Part shown: positions 1-8,453 of the stretch, one piece after another
How positions within the stretch are numbered: position 1 is the stretch's first letter
How the letters are laid out: each line of letters opens with the position of its first letter
Assembly (NCBI GenBank): GCA_004557825.1
Contig: SFFL01000016.1
Span: forward strand, 1 to 59,361
Direction of reading: 5' to 3'
DNA from: Bacteroidales bacterium
Lineage (GTDB): Bacteria > Bacteroidota > Bacteroidia > Bacteroidales > Muribaculaceae
DNA length: 59,361 nt
Translations under genes and position numbers: made by a program
The notes under the pieces: generated by a model
The model's database searches: none
Seen by the model: only the letters and a program-made list of their open reading frames with translations
Told to the model about the DNA's origin: nothing

Positions 1-83
1 CTGCTTTTAAATTGGCTTAAAGCCCAATAGATGACGAAAATTAGTGGAAACAGCCAAATAAACTGGAATGAATTGAAAATCAT
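1..83 (-). CDS. MBOAT-family O-acyltransferase, N-terminus only (runs off left edge)
   Basis: Only the first 27 codons are inside the window, read leftward from an ATG at 83-81. The visible residues begin MIFNSFQFIWLFPLIFVIYW, a short polar start followed at once by an aromatic-rich membrane segment. This is how AlgI/DltB-type membrane-bound O-acyltransferases of Bacteroidetes usually begin. A matching promoter element lies 55 nt upstream on the same strand. Such enzymes transfer acyl groups to exported polysaccharide or cell-wall polymers across the inner membrane; which substrate applies here cannot be seen. The catalytic histidine region is outside the window, so the family call rests on the N-terminal pattern alone. 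Confidence 0.6.
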   Translation of the reverse strand, partial: MIFNSFQFIWLFPLIFVIYWALSQFKS

Positions 84-137
84 ATATGAATCTTCGTGCA
101 GAATGCGATAGAAAGCTTATTATGGGGAATTAGTTTG

Positions 138-145
138 CAAATTTA
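138..145 (-). promoter_or_regulatory. -7 element TAAATTTG of the MBOAT gene
   Basis: The minus strand reads TAAATTTG here, matching the Bacteroidetes -7 consensus TAnnTTTG. Transcription would start near 130-133 and leave a leader of about 50 nt before the ATG at 83. No clear -33 TTTG was found. Confidence 0.5.
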
Positions 146-227
146 GGGATAATTTTCTAATTATCGTTATGCGAGATATTTATTGTGGAACCGTCACTTA
201 GTTTGTGCAGAAAAAGTGGCGCGGATG

Positions 228-258
228 TTTGGAATATGAAGTTTTTGAATTAACTTTG
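228..258 (+). promoter_or_regulatory. Bacteroidetes-type promoter of the DUF1015 gene
   Basis: TTTG at 228-231 and TAACTTTG at 251-258 are separated by 19 nt, the textbook spacing for the Bacteroidetes primary sigma factor. The start would be near 263, giving a leader of about 40 nt before the ATG at 305. Confidence 0.75.
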
Positions 259-304
259 TAATCCACGAAACGCATACAAATAACCACGTAAACCTAATAC
301 CATT

Positions 305-1549
305 ATGGCAAAAGTGAAACCATTCCGGGGGATACGTCCTCCAAAAGAATTGATTGAAAAGGTGGCTTCGCGGCCCTATGATGTGCTGAATTCCGATGAG
401 GCCCGCGCTGAAGCCGGCGACAACGAAATGTCGCTTTACCATATCATAAAGCCGGAAATAGATTTCCCACAGGGCACCGATGAGCACTCGCCGCAGGTCT
501 ATGACAAGGCGGTGGAGAATTTCCGCCGTTTCCGCGACAAGGGATGGCTGGTGCAGGATCCACGCGAGCGCTATTATATATACGCCCAGACAATGGATGG
601 CCGCACGCAGTATGGTATTGTTGTGGCTGCCAATGTCCACGATTATGTAAACGGGGTGATTAAAAAACACGAGCTTACACGCCGCGACAAGGAGGATGAC
701 CGTATGCTCCACGTTAAGGTCAATAATGCCAACATCGAGCCGGTGTTCCTCGCCTTCCCCGATAATGCTCGTCTGCAGAAGATTATTGACACGGTTTCGG
801 CCGGGAAGCCGGAATATGACTTTGTGGCTGAGGATGGCTTCGGTCACCGATTCTGGATTGTGGACGATCCTGAAATGGAAGCTGCAATCACCGAGGAATT
901 TGCCCGGATGCCGCATCTGTATATCGCCGACGGTCATCACCGGTCGGCCGCTGCAGCCCGCGTGGGGCTTGAAAAAGCGGAGTCAGATCCCAGTCATACC
1001 GGTGATGAGGAATATAACTATTTTATGGCTGTTGCTTTTCCCGCTTCGCATCTTCGGATTATCGACTATAATCGCGTGGTTCGCGATCTCAATGGATTGT
1101 CAGCGGAAGAGTTCCTTGCCCGTCTTGAAAAGGATTTCATCGTGAAAGATATGGGCACTGAAATTTACCATCCCGACCGCCTTCATAATTTCTCGCTCTA
1201 TCTTGGCGGCCGCTGGTATTCGCTTACCGCGCGTGAAGGACGCTACAACGATGCCGACCCTATCGGTGTGCTTGATGTGACAATTTCCTCCGACCTTATC
1301 CTTCGCGACATTCTGGGCATCACCGACCTGCGCAGCGATAAGCGTATCGACTTCGTTGGTGGCATTCGCGGCCTCGGCGAGTTGAAGCGCCGTGTCGATT
1401 CCGGAGAAATGGCTATGGCTCTGGCGCTCTATCCCGTGTCGATGAAGCAGCTGATGGACATAGCCGATACAGGCAACATAATGCCTCCAAAAACCACCTG
1501 GTTTGAGCCGAAACTTCGCTCCGGCCTCGTGATACATTCGCTCGATTGA
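305..1549 (+). CDS. DUF1015 family protein
   Basis: A 414-aa cytosolic protein that I recognise as DUF1015. The opening VKPFRGIRPP and RPYDVL, the internal YIADGHHRSAAA segment (about residue 208) and the length all fit the family. Its biochemical role is not established. In many Bacteroidetes it sits beside serine biosynthesis genes (serA/serC), but none is visible here, because a divergent MBOAT gene lies immediately upstream. It has its own well-formed promoter and is followed by a 71-nt gap before the hydrolase gene, so it may be monocistronic. No signal peptide or membrane segment is visible. Confidence 0.85.
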   Translation: MAKVKPFRGIRPPKELIEKVASRPYDVLNSDEARAEAGDNEMSLYHIIKPEIDFPQGTDEHSPQVYDKAVENFRRFRDKGWLVQDPRERYYIYAQTMDGRTQYGIVVAANVHDYVNGVIKKHELTRRDKEDDRMLHVKVNNANIEPVFLAFPDNARLQKIIDTVSAGKPEYDFVAEDGFGHRFWIVDDPEMEAAITEEFARMPHLYIADGHHRSAAAARVGLEKAESDPSHTGDEEYNYFMAVAFPASHLRIIDYNRVVRDLNGLSAEEFLARLEKDFIVKDMGTEIYHPDRLHNFSLYLGGRWYSLTAREGRYNDADPIGVLDVTISSDLILRDILGITDLRSDKRIDFVGGIRGLGELKRRVDSGEMAMALALYPVSMKQLMDIADTGNIMPPKTTWFEPKLRSGLVIHSLD

Positions 1550-1620
1550 TTCCCGACTCATATAGTGAACCACGTCGGCACGGTGATTGTTGTAAAAGAT
1601 AAAATAAATCTTTTGCAACT

Positions 1621-2703
1621 ATGAATAATTTGAGAAAAACCGTGCTGAGCGTGGTTGCTTTATTTGCCGGAATGCCTTTCATTACTGAGGATGCTCAGGG
1701 ATGTACTCGTGTAACTTATGTGGGCGATAGCGCTGTGGTGACAGGCCGTACGCTCGATTGGCGCACACCTATACCTACTAATCTGTATGTCTATCCCCGA
1801 GGAGTGCGCCGCGCATCGTTCGACGACCCTGCAAAGTCAATAAATTGGGTATCCAAATATGGAAGCGTGGTGTCGGTAGGCTATGACTGCGGTGTCAACG
1901 AAGGTTTGAACGAAAAAGGGCTTGTTTGTAATCTGCTTTATCTCCCCGGCACATATTATGCCAAGCCGGGCGACCCCCGGCCTTATATGTCGACATCGCT
2001 TTGGGCCGCTTATGTGCTCGATAATTTTGCCAATACCGATGAGGCTGTAGAGGCTCTGAGCCGTGATGAATTCCAGATTAATGCCCCTGCAATGCCGGGC
2101 GGCTCTGCCACTACCCTGCATATGGCCATCTCCGACGCTTCGGGTATGAGCGCCATTCTGGAATATATCGACGGAAAGCTGGAAATCCATAAAGGCGCGG
2201 AATATCACGTGCTCACGAATGCTCCGCAGTATTCTCAGCAGCTTGCCATAAGCGAGTATTGGAAAACAGTGGGCGGAATGCATATGCTTCCGGGCACCAA
2301 CCGCAGCCAGGATCGCTTCGCACGTGCATCATTCTATCTGAGCGTCCTGCCGAAGAACGCCAGCCATAAGACCGCGCTTGCAGGTGTGTTCGGCATCATT
2401 GGTAATTGCGCCGTGCCTACAGGCATTTCCACTCCCGACCAGCCCGAAATATCCACTACTCAGTGGCGTTCGGTAAGCGATCAGTTGGAGCGCGTTTATT
2501 ATTTCAAACAGACCGAAACACCAGCTATTCTCTGGATTGACCTTAAGGAGTTTGACCTCAAGCCCGGAGCACCTATAATGAAACTCGATGTTGCCGGCAG
2601 CAATAAAATACTTGTCGGAAACGTTAAAAATGAAATGAAGCGTACGAAAGGGTTTACCCCGATGTATCAGCTTACCGAAGAAATTATAAAAGCTTTCAGC
2701 TAA
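1621..2703 (+). CDS. Linear amide C-N hydrolase, choloylglycine hydrolase family (bile salt hydrolase / penicillin V acylase type)
   Basis: A 360-aa Ntn-hydrolase with an N-terminal signal peptide. Cleavage before Cys28 would expose the catalytic cysteine as the new N-terminus. Other active-site positions are readable: Arg43 and Asp46 in the TGRTLDW stretch, Asn200 in VLTNAP, and Arg232 in DRFAR. Family members hydrolyse the amide bond of conjugated bile acids, or of penicillin V and related acyl amides, in the periplasm or outside the cell. The sequence alone does not decide between bile salts and other acyl amides. In a gut bacterium the bile salt role is plausible. The last 16 coding bases including the stop are part of a 23-bp direct duplication. 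Confidence 0.85.
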   Translation: MNNLRKTVLSVVALFAGMPFITEDAQGCTRVTYVGDSAVVTGRTLDWRTPIPTNLYVYPRGVRRASFDDPAKSINWVSKYGSVVSVGYDCGVNEGLNEKGLVCNLLYLPGTYYAKPGDPRPYMSTSLWAAYVLDNFANTDEAVEALSRDEFQINAPAMPGGSATTLHMAISDASGMSAILEYIDGKLEIHKGAEYHVLTNAPQYSQQLAISEYWKTVGGMHMLPGTNRSQDRFARASFYLSVLPKNASHKTALAGVFGIIGNCAVPTGISTPDQPEISTTQWRSVSDQLERVYYFKQTETPAILWIDLKEFDLKPGAPIMKLDVAGSNKILVGNVKNEMKRTKGFTPMYQLTEEIIKAFS

Positions 2704-2732
2704 CTTGTCATAAAAGCTTTCAGCTAACTTGT
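2686..2732 (+). repeat. 24-bp-period tandem duplication across the stop codon of the hydrolase gene
   Basis: A 23-bp unit (2686-2708) is repeated exactly at 2710-2732. The first copy holds the hydrolase's final codons and its TAA stop; the second supplies another in-frame TAA 24 nt later and reaches into the start codon of the next gene. Confidence 0.9.
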
Positions 2733-3267
2733 GAAATCTATTCTCGCCACCAGGCGTTATACACTTTCGCCCTCTGTCAGTGCCCGTCAGACTATTGTCC
2801 GACGGGCCGGGCGCTATATAGCGGTGGCGCTTCTTCCGGTGGCGGCGCTACTGTTTGCCGGCATCGGCTATGATAGCCGTATGCTTTATCTTGCGGCTAT
2901 ACTGCTGTTTATACTATATCCCACCCTGATGCTTTTCGGATGGTTTCGGCTGCTCTCCAATCCCTGGGCTGTGGCTGCAATGTATCCCCACATTGTAGAA
3001 ATATTCGATGATAAAACCATCCGTGTGAGCTATTTTGCTATAGAGAACACCGATGGCAAGGAGCATACCGGGAAGGTTCCCCCTGCCATAGACATATCGC
3101 CGGAGGATATCAGGCGCTGCTATATCTGGAGAGATTATGTGGTGATTGAGGATAAAATGGCTCACGATTTTATCATTCCCTTCTCAGCCTTTGCCGATAG
3201 AGCTGACCTGGTGGCGTTTATCCGAGTTTTCGATGCGTTTTTCAACGACGGAAAAGCAAACTTTTGA
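2731..3267 (+). CDS. Small membrane protein with YcxB-like C-terminal domain
   Basis: A 178-aa protein with a GTG start at 2731. Two adjacent hydrophobic segments (about residues 28-45 and 50-70) are followed by a soluble domain of about 105 residues. That domain ends in a pattern resembling YcxB-like domains (strand-rich, with IRRCYIWRDYVVIEDK and IPFSAFAD). The function of this family is unknown; a regulatory or signalling role at the inner membrane is only a guess. It starts 27 nt after the hydrolase stop, with the duplicated sequence in between, so it probably belongs to the same transcript. The start is uncertain because no strong ribosome-binding site is visible. Confidence 0.6.
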   Translation: MKSILATRRYTLSPSVSARQTIVRRAGRYIAVALLPVAALLFAGIGYDSRMLYLAAILLFILYPTLMLFGWFRLLSNPWAVAAMYPHIVEIFDDKTIRVSYFAIENTDGKEHTGKVPPAIDISPEDIRRCYIWRDYVVIEDKMAHDFIIPFSAFADRADLVAFIRVFDAFFNDGKANF

Positions 3268-3275
3268 CAAAATAA

Positions 3276-3306
3276 TTTGTTAATTTGGTAAGAATGCGTA
3301 ACTTTG
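3276..3306 (+). promoter_or_regulatory. Promoter of rho
   Basis: TTTG (3276-3279) and TAACTTTG (3299-3306) are 19 nt apart, a perfect match to the Bacteroidetes consensus. The predicted start near 3311 gives an unusually long leader of about 190 nt. Confidence 0.8.
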
Positions 3307-3310
3307 CAGC

Positions 3311-3499
3311 GTAAAATATGCCGCAGGACTGTTGCGCGGCATTGCAAATCTGCTTCTGTTTAGCTATTTTGCTCTCTCCCTCCCCAATTTACCAAGCTAT
3401 TTTCCCTAAGTATTTTATTTATTCATTAAGTTTCTACCCGTTGACGGCTGTTTATGTTTATGTGCACTGCCGCTTCGTGTGAAATATCTCTGAAGATAT
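3311..3499 (+). promoter_or_regulatory. Long pyrimidine-rich leader of rho
   Basis: The stretch between the predicted start and the rho ATG is about 190 nt and G-poor in its centre. A run of C and T residues around 3371-3392 resembles a Rho utilisation site. A small GC-rich hairpin (GCCGC...GCGGC, about 3318-3340) precedes it. Autoregulation of rho through its leader is known in Escherichia coli; its presence here is inferred. Confidence 0.4.
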
Positions 3500-5647
3500 A
3501 TGTATAATATCTCCGATTTGGAAGAAATGACTGAAGAGCAACTTCGGTCGATTCTGAATGATATGGGCATAAAGAAATTTGCCTCTTCCGACAAACAGTC
3601 AGTTATTTACAAGATTATCGACCAGCAGGCGATTGATTTGTCGGCTGCCGCTCCTGAAGTCACTGAAAAGAAGCGTGGCCGCAAGCCCAAGGCTGAGAAG
3701 CCGGCTGCTGAGGCTGCAGCAGATGTGGCCAAGGAGCCTCGTAAACGTGGCCGTAAACCTAAGAATCAGAATGTCGTTCAGGAATCTGCTGCTCCTGTTG
3801 CTGATGCTGCTGTAGCTGAGACTGTAGCAGCGCCTGCGGTAGCCGAAGCGCCCAAACGCCGCGGACGCAAACCTAAAGTGCAGCCTGCTGCAGAGCTTCC
3901 GGAGCTTGAAGCCGCACCCGTGGAGAATGCTCTTCCTGCCGCGGAGCCTGAACGAAAGACTGACGCTCCTGATGTAGCTCTCCCTGCTGCCTCCACAGCT
4001 GATGTGGCGGCAGATACACAGTTCCCCGCGCCTGTAGCTGAGGGTGGATTCAATCCCCGCCAGCCAGTGCAGAATGGCCCCAGGGTGTTCACTCCCCGTC
4101 AGAAAGTCAACAAGGGTCAGCCCCGGAATCCACTCCAGGGTTTTCTCCCTCAGCAAAAGAATAAGAAAAACTATAATCCCGAGCAGCTTCAGCAGCCTCA
4201 GCTTGAGCAAGCCAATGGCGAAGAAGTAGCTGCGCAGCCCGAAGGACAGCAGCCTCAGCAGCCCCGCAAGAATCCTCCCGGAGTATTCGGCCGCAACGTC
4301 GACGAATCGTTCGGTTCATTCTTCCCTCGTATGGGTGGAGGCAGAAGTTTCAAGCCCCGTTCGGCTGAAGAGCGCGAAGCAGCGGTTGCTCCCGCGCAAG
4401 TAAATGCTCCGATTATGATCGGCGACCCCAATCAGATGGCACAGCAGGCCGAGATGAAGGGGAAAAAGGGAAAGAAGGCCAAATTGGCCGCCAAGCAGGC
4501 TGCCGCCCAGCTTCCGGCATTTGATTTCGGCGATTTCCTCCAGACCTCGGGAGTGCTTGAAGTGGCTCCGGAAGGGTTTGGTTATCTTCGTTCAAGCGAT
4601 TTCAATTATATGCCGTCGCCCGACGATGTGCTTGTTTCGCACCAGCAGATAAAGCAATACGGCCTCAAGACCGGCGATGTGGTGGAGTGCGAGATCGCAC
4701 CTCCTGCTATCGGCGACAAATATTTCCCGATGACAAAAGTGCTCCAGGTTAATGGCCGTACTCCGGAATTTATCCGCGACCGTGTGCCCTTCGAGCATCT
4801 TACTCCGCTGTTCCCCGACGAGAAATTTGATCTCACCGGCGGACGCACCACCAACAATATCTCTACCCGCGTGGTGGATATGTTCTCGCCCATCGGCAAA
4901 GGTCAGCGCGCCTTGATTGTGGCTCCTCCTAAAACAGGTAAGACTATTCTCCTGAAGGATATTGCCAATGCCATCGCAGAGAATCACCCCGAGGTGTATA
5001 TAATGATTCTGCTGATTGACGAACGTCCCGAGGAGGTGACCGATATGAGCCGTTCGGTAAATGCCGAGGTGATTGCATCTACTTTCGACGAGCCGGCCGA
5101 CCGCCATGTGAAAATCGCCGGCATTGTACTTGAAAAGGCAAAACGAATGGTGGAATGTGGGCATGATGTAGTGATTCTGCTTGACTCCATCACCCGTCTG
5201 GCCAGAGCTTATAATACCGCTCAGCCCGCATCCGGTAAAATCCTGTCGGGTGGTGTTGATGCCAACGCCCTGCAGAAACCCAAGCGCTTCTTCGGTGCTG
5301 CACGTAATATCGAAGGTGGCGGTTCGCTTACCATTATCGCTACTGCTCTGACCGAGACCTCGTCGAAGATGGATGAAGTGATTTTCGAGGAGTTCAAGGG
5401 TACCGGCAATATGGAGCTGCAGCTCGACCGCAAGCTCTCCAACAAGCGTATTTTCCCCGCTGTCGACATCACCGCATCCTCTACACGTCGCGACGATCTG
5501 CTTCTGCGCGAAGAGACTCTCAACCGTATGTGGATTCTTCGCCGCTTCCTTTCCGACCGCAATTCCATCGAAGCAATGGAGTTTATCAAAGAACGTATGG
5601 AGCGCACTTCCGACAACGACGAACTGCTCCGCACTATGGGCGACTAA
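3500..5647 (+). CDS. rho: Transcription termination factor Rho with long disordered insertion
   Basis: A 715-aa hexameric RNA-dependent ATPase/helicase that ends transcription at Rho-dependent sites. The order is a Rho N-terminal SAP-like domain (1-45), then about 300 residues of Ala/Pro/Gln-rich low complexity, then the cold-shock-like RNA-binding domain (from about 350) and the RecA-type motor. The P-loop APPKTGKT is at 475-482, followed by the DERPEEVTDM region. The insertion contains three basic RGRKPK motifs (59-64, 83-88, 121-126) like AT-hooks. E. coli Rho is about 419 aa; a large insertion is usual in Bacteroidetes and has been linked to condensate formation in Bacteroides thetaiotaomicron. 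The gene has its own promoter and ends at a strong bidirectional terminator. Confidence 0.97.
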   Translation: MYNISDLEEMTEEQLRSILNDMGIKKFASSDKQSVIYKIIDQQAIDLSAAAPEVTEKKRGRKPKAEKPAAEAAADVAKEPRKRGRKPKNQNVVQESAAPVADAAVAETVAAPAVAEAPKRRGRKPKVQPAAELPELEAAPVENALPAAEPERKTDAPDVALPAASTADVAADTQFPAPVAEGGFNPRQPVQNGPRVFTPRQKVNKGQPRNPLQGFLPQQKNKKNYNPEQLQQPQLEQANGEEVAAQPEGQQPQQPRKNPPGVFGRNVDESFGSFFPRMGGGRSFKPRSAEEREAAVAPAQVNAPIMIGDPNQMAQQAEMKGKKGKKAKLAAKQAAAQLPAFDFGDFLQTSGVLEVAPEGFGYLRSSDFNYMPSPDDVLVSHQQIKQYGLKTGDVVECEIAPPAIGDKYFPMTKVLQVNGRTPEFIRDRVPFEHLTPLFPDEKFDLTGGRTTNNISTRVVDMFSPIGKGQRALIVAPPKTGKTILLKDIANAIAENHPEVYIMILLIDERPEEVTDMSRSVNAEVIASTFDEPADRHVKIAGIVLEKAKRMVECGHDVVILLDSITRLARAYNTAQPASGKILSGGVDANALQKPKRFFGAARNIEGGGSLTIIATALTETSSKMDEVIFEEFKGTGNMELQLDRKLSNKRIFPAVDITASSTRRDDLLLREETLNRMWILRRFLSDRNSIEAMEFIKERMERTSDNDELLRTMGD

Positions 5648-5702
5648 CCGCCCGGCGTGCCTGTTCAGCTACAGCACATAGATGCCTGACCGGCATATAT
5701 AC

Positions 5703-5736
5703 AAAAAATCCCGCGATGTTTGTCGCGGGATTTTTT
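5703..5736. terminator. Bidirectional terminator between rho and ftsH
   Basis: A perfect 14-bp stem (5703-5716 with 5723-5736) and a 6-nt loop. The A-run on one side and T-run on the other let it terminate both convergent genes. Confidence 0.9.
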
Positions 5737-5774
5737 ATGGTCTAATAGGTTTGTCGGTAATACTTGCCCGACCT

Positions 5775-7856
5775 TTATTTTTCAGCAGCTGGTTTATCTT
5801 CAGTCGGGGTATCTTTGGTGTCAGATGTTTCTTCTGTTTTTTCAGAGGGGGCTGAAAGCTGAGCCGGAATCGGAGGAATGTCGGCAGGGAGAGCTTTAGC
5901 AGAAGCCTTCTCATCCTCAGCAGCTTTCTGTGCGGCCAGAATCTCGTCGGTGCGGGAAATCCAGGGACGTTTGCCGAAGATTTTTTCTACATCTTCGGTG
6001 AAGATTACCTCGCGGGTGTAGAGCACATCGGCCAGCTTGTTGTGACCTTCGGCGTGCTCTTTCAGAATCTGCTTGGCGCGCTCATATTGCTCGTTGATTA
6101 TCCGCTGCACTTCCTCGTCGATTTCGCGGGCCCGCTGGTCGCTGTAAGGTTTGGAGAAACCGTAAGCCTGACCTGTGGAATCGTAATAGGAAATGTTGGG
6201 GAGGTTCTTGCTCATACCATAATAAACCACCATAGCATAAGCCTGCTTGGTCACGCGCTCCAGGTCGTTGGCGGCGCCGGTGGAAATATGCCCCAGGAAC
6301 AGCTCCTCGGCAGCACGGCCGCCAAGAGTGGCACACATTTCATCGAGCAAGGCCTGAGTGGGCGTAATCTGTCGCTCTTCGGGTAGGTACCATGCAGCGC
6401 CGAGTGCTTTGCCGCGCGGCACGATGGTAACTTTGATAAGCGGATTGGCGTAGCGCAGGTGCCAGCTCACGGTAGCGTGTCCGGCTTCATGGCAGGCGAT
6501 TGATTGCTTCTCCTCCTTAGTGGTGATTTTCGAGCGTTTCTCAAGACCGCCGATGATGCGGTCGACTGCAGCAATGAAATCATCGCGCTGCACCACCTTC
6601 TTGTTGTGACGGGCGGCGATAAGGGCAGCCTCGTTGCAGACATTGGCGATGTCGGCACCGGAGAAACCGGGAGTCTGACGGGCGAGCAGGTCTACGTCGA
6701 CACTGTCGTCGGTCTTTATCCCTTTCAGATGCACGTTGAATATGGCCACGCGGTCGTTAAGCTCCGGAAGCTCTACGTATATCTGACGGTCAAAACGACC
6801 GGCACGCATCAGCGCCTTGTCGAGAATATCGGCGCGGTTGGTGGCGGCGAGAATAATCACACCGCTGTTGGTGCCGAAACCATCCATTTCAGTAAGCAGC
6901 TGGTTGAGGGTGTTTTCGCGTTCGTCGTTGGCACCCATATTGGGGTTCTTGCCACGGGCACGGCCCACGGCATCGATTTCATCGATAAACACAATACAGG
7001 GAGCCTTCTCCTTGGCTTTCTGGAAGAGGTCGCGCACACGCGAGGCACCAACGCCCACAAACATTTCCACGAAGTCGGAGCCCGACATCGAGAAGAAGGG
7101 CACATTGGCTTCGCCTGCCACAGCCTTGGCAAGCAGGGTCTTACCGGTACCCGGAGGGCCTACAAGGAGTGCGCCCTTAGGAATTTTACCGCCAAGATCG
7201 GTATAGCGCTGCGGATTCTTCAGGAATTCCACAATCTCCTCAATCTCGGTCTTGGCTTCCGAAAGGCCTGCCACATCGTTGAATGTGACTTGCACGGCAT
7301 TATCCTTGTCGAAAACCTTGGCTTTAGATTTACCCACAGAAAATACTCCGCCGGGACCATCGCCGCTGCGGCCCGACATTCGCTTCATCAAGATGAACCA
7401 GAATGCTATAAGCAGAAGAATAGGGCCGAATGAAAACAGGAACCACAACATATCGTGCCCTTCCTCGTATTTCACAGGACCTTTGTAGATACCCTTTTCC
7501 TGCAGGGCGTCTATTTTCTGAGCGAAATTGTCGACCGATGGAATCTCTGTGGATATGTAAGCCTCAGTATTGTCTTTCAGTTGATTAGCCTGAAAAAGAA
7601 CCTTAGCCAGCGAATCGGAAATCTGTGCGGTGGCTATGCTTTTGTTCTTTTCTACGGTAATCTCCTTGATTCCGCCGTTGCGGGCTGTGACCGAGTCGCC
7701 GATTTGTTTCATAAACTCGGTGTAGTTCATCTCTTTTGTTACGGATGTGTCGTCAAACTGGGAAACTAAAACCAGAAATAGGATGATGACGATGTACATC
7801 CAGTACATACTGAACTTTATCTGGGGCTTTTTTGCTTTGCCTGGTTTGGTATCCAT
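5775..7856 (-). CDS. ftsH: ATP-dependent zinc metalloprotease FtsH
   Basis: A 693-aa membrane-anchored AAA+ protease that degrades damaged membrane proteins and selected regulators. It has two membrane segments (about 18-37 and 130-155) bracketing a periplasmic domain. The AAA module follows, with Walker A GPPGTGKT near 231-238, Walker B IVFIDEID and arginine-finger region RAGRFDR. The zinc site HEAGH lies near 451-455. The C-terminus is an acidic, Pro/Ala/Glu-rich tail. It lies 26 nt downstream of rsfS on the same strand, the usual Bacteroidetes pairing, and is presumably co-transcribed from the rsfS promoter. Confidence 0.97.
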   Translation of the reverse strand: MDTKPGKAKKPQIKFSMYWMYIVIILFLVLVSQFDDTSVTKEMNYTEFMKQIGDSVTARNGGIKEITVEKNKSIATAQISDSLAKVLFQANQLKDNTEAYISTEIPSVDNFAQKIDALQEKGIYKGPVKYEEGHDMLWFLFSFGPILLLIAFWFILMKRMSGRSGDGPGGVFSVGKSKAKVFDKDNAVQVTFNDVAGLSEAKTEIEEIVEFLKNPQRYTDLGGKIPKGALLVGPPGTGKTLLAKAVAGEANVPFFSMSGSDFVEMFVGVGASRVRDLFQKAKEKAPCIVFIDEIDAVGRARGKNPNMGANDERENTLNQLLTEMDGFGTNSGVIILAATNRADILDKALMRAGRFDRQIYVELPELNDRVAIFNVHLKGIKTDDSVDVDLLARQTPGFSGADIANVCNEAALIAARHNKKVVQRDDFIAAVDRIIGGLEKRSKITTKEEKQSIACHEAGHATVSWHLRYANPLIKVTIVPRGKALGAAWYLPEERQITPTQALLDEMCATLGGRAAEELFLGHISTGAANDLERVTKQAYAMVVYYGMSKNLPNISYYDSTGQAYGFSKPYSDQRAREIDEEVQRIINEQYERAKQILKEHAEGHNKLADVLYTREVIFTEDVEKIFGKRPWISRTDEILAAQKAAEDEKASAKALPADIPPIPAQLSAPSEKTEETSDTKDTPTEDKPAAEK

Positions 7857-7882
7857 ATAGTATAGGTGTTCGGTGGATAATT

Positions 7883-8269
7883 TTAATCAAGATCGGGCAC
7901 TTCGGTGACAACGGCGTCGGCCCAAAGTTCTTCAAGGTTGTAAAGTTGGCGGGTCTCGGGGGTGAAGATGTGTACGAGCGTTTCGCCATAATCAATCACA
8001 ATCCATTGCGAATTGCGGTAACCGTCGTAATTATACGGCTTTACACCGTGGTTTTCCAGGAGATATTCTCTTACGGAGTCGGCTACGGAGCTGACGTGCT
8101 GGTTGGAGTTGCCCTGACAGATAATAAATTCGTGAGCAGGGGCTGTATCGATGTCCGAAAGGTCTACCACGGTGATATTATATCCTTTACGATCCTGAAT
8201 ACCAGCTATGATAGCATTGCGGAGGGCTTTATTGTCGGTTTTGAGAGTGACTTCGGGTTCTTTTGTCAT
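7883..8269 (-). CDS. rsfS: Ribosomal silencing factor RsfS (Iojap family)
   Basis: A 128-aa protein of the RsfS/YbeB/Iojap family. It binds uL14 on the large ribosomal subunit and blocks subunit joining under starvation. Family signatures are visible: the KGYNITVVDLSD segment, the stretch around FIICQGNSN, and the tail region WIVIDYGETLVHIF. The open frame extends further upstream to 8305, but I place the start at 8267-8269 (MTKEPEV). The extra residues would overlap the predicted -7 promoter element at 8294-8301 and are not part of the family. It is followed by ftsH after 26 nt. Confidence 0.92.
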   Translation of the reverse strand: MTKEPEVTLKTDNKALRNAIIAGIQDRKGYNITVVDLSDIDTAPAHEFIICQGNSNQHVSSVADSVREYLLENHGVKPYNYDGYRNSQWIVIDYGETLVHIFTPETRQLYNLEELWADAVVTEVPDLD

Positions 8270-8293
8270 GAATGGAATATGAAGATTTAGTTG

Positions 8294-8301
8294 CAAAGTT
8301 A
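8294..8301 (-). promoter_or_regulatory. -7 element TAACTTTG of the rsfS-ftsH transcript
   Basis: The minus strand reads TAACTTTG, giving a leader of about 20 nt before the rsfS ATG at 8269. This position supports the shorter rsfS start. The -33 element is weak. Confidence 0.65.
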
Positions 8302-8453
8302 GCAATTATATTGAAATGCGTGATAAAAAGAGCGACGCAGTTGGCTACTCTTTCTACTTTCAGAACAAAAATCAGGCCAAAAAGTAAGAATAAGGTAAAA
8401 AATATTTTCAAACCGGCTTGTAAAGGTGGTTTTGGCAATGGCAAATTCGGCGC

